A stretch of 7,475 nt of DNA from Bacteroidales bacterium (GTDB lineage: Bacteria; Bacteroidota; Bacteroidia; Bacteroidales; NBLH01), in the NCBI GenBank assembly GCA_021647685.1, contig JAKIUH010000208.1, positions 1 through 7,475 of the forward strand. The letters are read 5' to 3'. Made by a program: the position numbers and the translations under genes. Within the stretch, counting starts at the first letter, position 1. The number at the start of each line of letters is the position of its first letter. Below are positions 5,572-7,475 of this stretch, one piece after another. The notes under the pieces were generated by a model, which was not told the origin of the DNA, did no database searches, and worked only from the letters and a program-made list of their open reading frames with translations.

Positions 5572-7475
5572 GTGAAAAAACTATTCTATTTTCTCGTTCT
5601 GTTCTTCTTTTTATTTTCCGGTAAAAATATGCTTGCCCAAGAACTGGGAGCACCTTTTATAAAAAACTACACTCCTCTTGAATACAATGGTGAACCTCAG
5701 GTTTGGGCGGGAGTCTGCGATGCCCAAGGACGGTTTTATAATGCAAATTACGAATATGTTTTTCAATATGCCGGTAATGAATGGCATAAAATTTTTATAA
5801 ACAAGAACAAAGTAATACGCTCCCTTTCTGCAAACAGTAAAGGTTTAATTTTTGTTGGAGCCGATGGAGATTTTGGCTATTTAAAACCTGATTCCATAGG
5901 ACAAACAATATATGTTTCTCTATTAAGTTTTATCGATTCGGCTGATCGCAATTTTTCGGATGTATGGAACACGGTAGTCGATGACAGTACTGTTTTTTTT
6001 GTTTCACGCGAGGCTGTTTTCAGGTTTCATTATCATGACCACCATATAAAACCGGATTATAAAGTTTGGAAAGCGGAAAGTGCGCCTTATATTTTTGCTT
6101 ATGATGTAAACAAAACTTTTTATTTTTATCATTACAGTGAAGGCATTTTAAAATACGAAAATGATAGTTTGGTTCCGGTTTCCGGTGCCGATGAGCTTAA
6201 AAAATATTTTATTTGGCAAATGTTTCCGTATAGAAAAACTAAGGTTTTATTAGCTACAAGCAAGGGTTTGTTTATTTACAATCCGGAAGCCAAAGATAAG
6301 GATAAGTTTGTTACAACATTTGATTTTGATAAAAATGAACTTGCCAAAACAAATGAGTTTATCAAAGAAAATCAATTATATTCAGCTACTCAGATTAATG
6401 ATTCTACTTATGCGCTAGGGACTATTTTAAAAGGGATAATTATTGTAAATCAAAAAGGAAAAATTCTTTGGAATATTGATAAAAATGCCGGTTTGCCAAA
6501 CAATACCGTTCATCATTTGTATTTTGATAAGTCCGGAATTTTATGGGCTTCAACAGCATATGGGGTTTCTAAAATAGAATTTTCCGTACCTATAAGCTAT
6601 TGGGATGAAGCCGGTGGTTTAAAAGGCTCTATTTATACAGTACACCGAAGTTCAGGGCAAGTTTATGCAGGAACTAATATTGGTGTATTTTATTTGAAAA
6701 ACAACAAGTTCTATCCCGTAAAAGGTATTACAGGGAAAGATGCTATTCAGTGTTTTGATGTGCAGACTATTGTTGATAAAACAAACCCTAAAAACAGGAA
6801 AGTACTGGTAGCTGCAAATGGAGCTATAAATGAAATAACTGATTTTAAGGCAAAAGAAATCGGAAATTACTCTTTGTACGGCTTTATGCCTTCGCGAGAT
6901 TCTTCAAAGCTTTTCTTTTTTGAAGATAATGTACTTTTTAGTGTACAATTATCCGGCGGGAAATATGAGTTTAGCGATTCGCTTGCTGTTTTTGATGGAT
7001 TTCCGGTATCGATAAGTGAAGCTTCCGGTACTGATTTATGGGTAATTGAAGATGACTTACCGGTTTTATTAAGCAAAACTTCCGGCAATAAGTATTTGTA
7101 CACTCAAAAGCATTTTGACGATAACCCATTGTTTTTAAAACATAAGTTTCATGATGTTTTATTGTTTAATAATACCAATTACTTTATTGCTGATAGTGCA
7201 ATTTATGTATTTGACAAACAAAATAATACCTTTAAAAAGGATACAAACTTATTTTCCGGAATTTTGAATACAATAAATGATAAATTTGTATTTTTAGAAA
7301 AAATAAATGACCACACAACCTTATTGCTTGTAGAAAAAAATAAGAAGAATAAAATAGTGCTTATTCGTAAAAGCAAGAAACATTTCAGTTTAGATACCAC
7401 CCTTTTTAAACGAATACCTCAAATAGATGCTGTTTATACAGACAATAACTACTTATGGGTACTTACCGTAAATAA
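5572..7475 (+). CDS. Periplasmic two-component-regulator-type beta-propeller sensor, partial (C-terminus off the right edge)
   Basis: The frame is open for 634 codons from a GTG at 5572 to the window end. The start is supported by an immediate signal peptide: VKKLFYFLVLFFF and following residues, cleavage near MLA|Q (after 22). The mature protein begins GAPFIKNYTPLEYNGEPQVW, the usual opening of Bacteroidota Reg_prop sensors. Further family landmarks are GADGDFGYL (96-104), SDVWNTVVDDSTVFF (about 129-143), ATSKGLFIYNP, the Reg_prop repeat GLPNNTVHHLYFDKSGILWA (307-326) and GLKGSIYTVHRSSGQVYAGT (349-368). Related proteins usually have 900-1100 residues, continuing with a Y_Y_Y domain, a membrane helix and a cytoplasmic output such as a histidine kinase, LuxR-type HTH, PP2C phosphatase or cyclase. 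Which one applies here cannot be seen. It probably senses a periplasmic ligand, often a glycan in this class. A terminator separates it from the lipoprotein gene, so it is its own unit. Confidence 0.85.
   Translation, partial: MKKLFYFLVLFFFLFSGKNMLAQELGAPFIKNYTPLEYNGEPQVWAGVCDAQGRFYNANYEYVFQYAGNEWHKIFINKNKVIRSLSANSKGLIFVGADGDFGYLKPDSIGQTIYVSLLSFIDSADRNFSDVWNTVVDDSTVFFVSREAVFRFHYHDHHIKPDYKVWKAESAPYIFAYDVNKTFYFYHYSEGILKYENDSLVPVSGADELKKYFIWQMFPYRKTKVLLATSKGLFIYNPEAKDKDKFVTTFDFDKNELAKTNEFIKENQLYSATQINDSTYALGTILKGIIIVNQKGKILWNIDKNAGLPNNTVHHLYFDKSGILWASTAYGVSKIEFSVPISYWDEAGGLKGSIYTVHRSSGQVYAGTNIGVFYLKNNKFYPVKGITGKDAIQCFDVQTIVDKTNPKNRKVLVAANGAINEITDFKAKEIGNYSLYGFMPSRDSSKLFFFEDNVLFSVQLSGGKYEFSDSLAVFDGFPVSISEASGTDLWVIEDDLPVLLSKTSGNKYLYTQKHFDDNPLFLKHKFHDVLLFNNTNYFIADSAIYVFDKQNNTFKKDTNLFSGILNTINDKFVFLEKINDHTTLLLVEKNKKNKIVLIRKSKKHFSLDTTLFKRIPQIDAVYTDNNYLWVLTVN

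Noticed and set aside
6867..7400. Two minus-strand open frames of 65 and 78 codons
   Set aside because: They lie antisense to the continuous plus-strand propeller gene, which has strong family landmarks across its length.

Overview
The window looks like the chromosome of a member of Bacteroidota, possibly Bacteroidales or a relative. It is AT-rich, with A/T-rich spacers and no strong Shine-Dalgarno sequences. A promoter of the Bacteroidota type (TTG, 19 bases, TAAATTTG) is present. The gene set also fits: a zinc thymidine kinase divergent from an M28 peptidase-rsmI pair, an exported coiled-coil lipoprotein, and a periplasmic beta-propeller sensor of the 'two-component regulator propeller' type.

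Left part (minus strand, 1-2315). The order of transcription is tdk, then an O-antigen-ligase-like membrane protein, then an unknown membrane protein running off the left edge. The ligase-like gene ends early, in the middle of the family's large periplasmic loop. Its last codons lie in a 13-base direct repeat overlapping an AT-only inverted repeat. Beyond that point comes a gene with very different arginine codons (only CGA, AGA and one CGC). This looks like a recombination or insertion junction, or an assembly join, at about 671-709.

Middle (2316-4444). A divergent promoter region drives tdk leftward and an exported M28 zinc peptidase plus rsmI rightward. The last two are 9 bases apart and almost certainly co-transcribed. 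RsmI modifies 16S rRNA at C1402 and Tdk salvages thymidine, so this is ordinary housekeeping.

Right part (4520-7475). A lipoprotein with a long coiled coil and a conserved C-terminal domain is closed by a strong intrinsic terminator. A large GTG-initiated gene then runs off the right edge. It encodes the N-terminal 634 residues of a secreted propeller sensor whose output domain lies outside the window.

I see no CRISPR array, tRNA, rRNA or transposase, and no clear new multi-gene system. The part most worth following up is the ligase truncation junction and the unrecognised gene beyond it.
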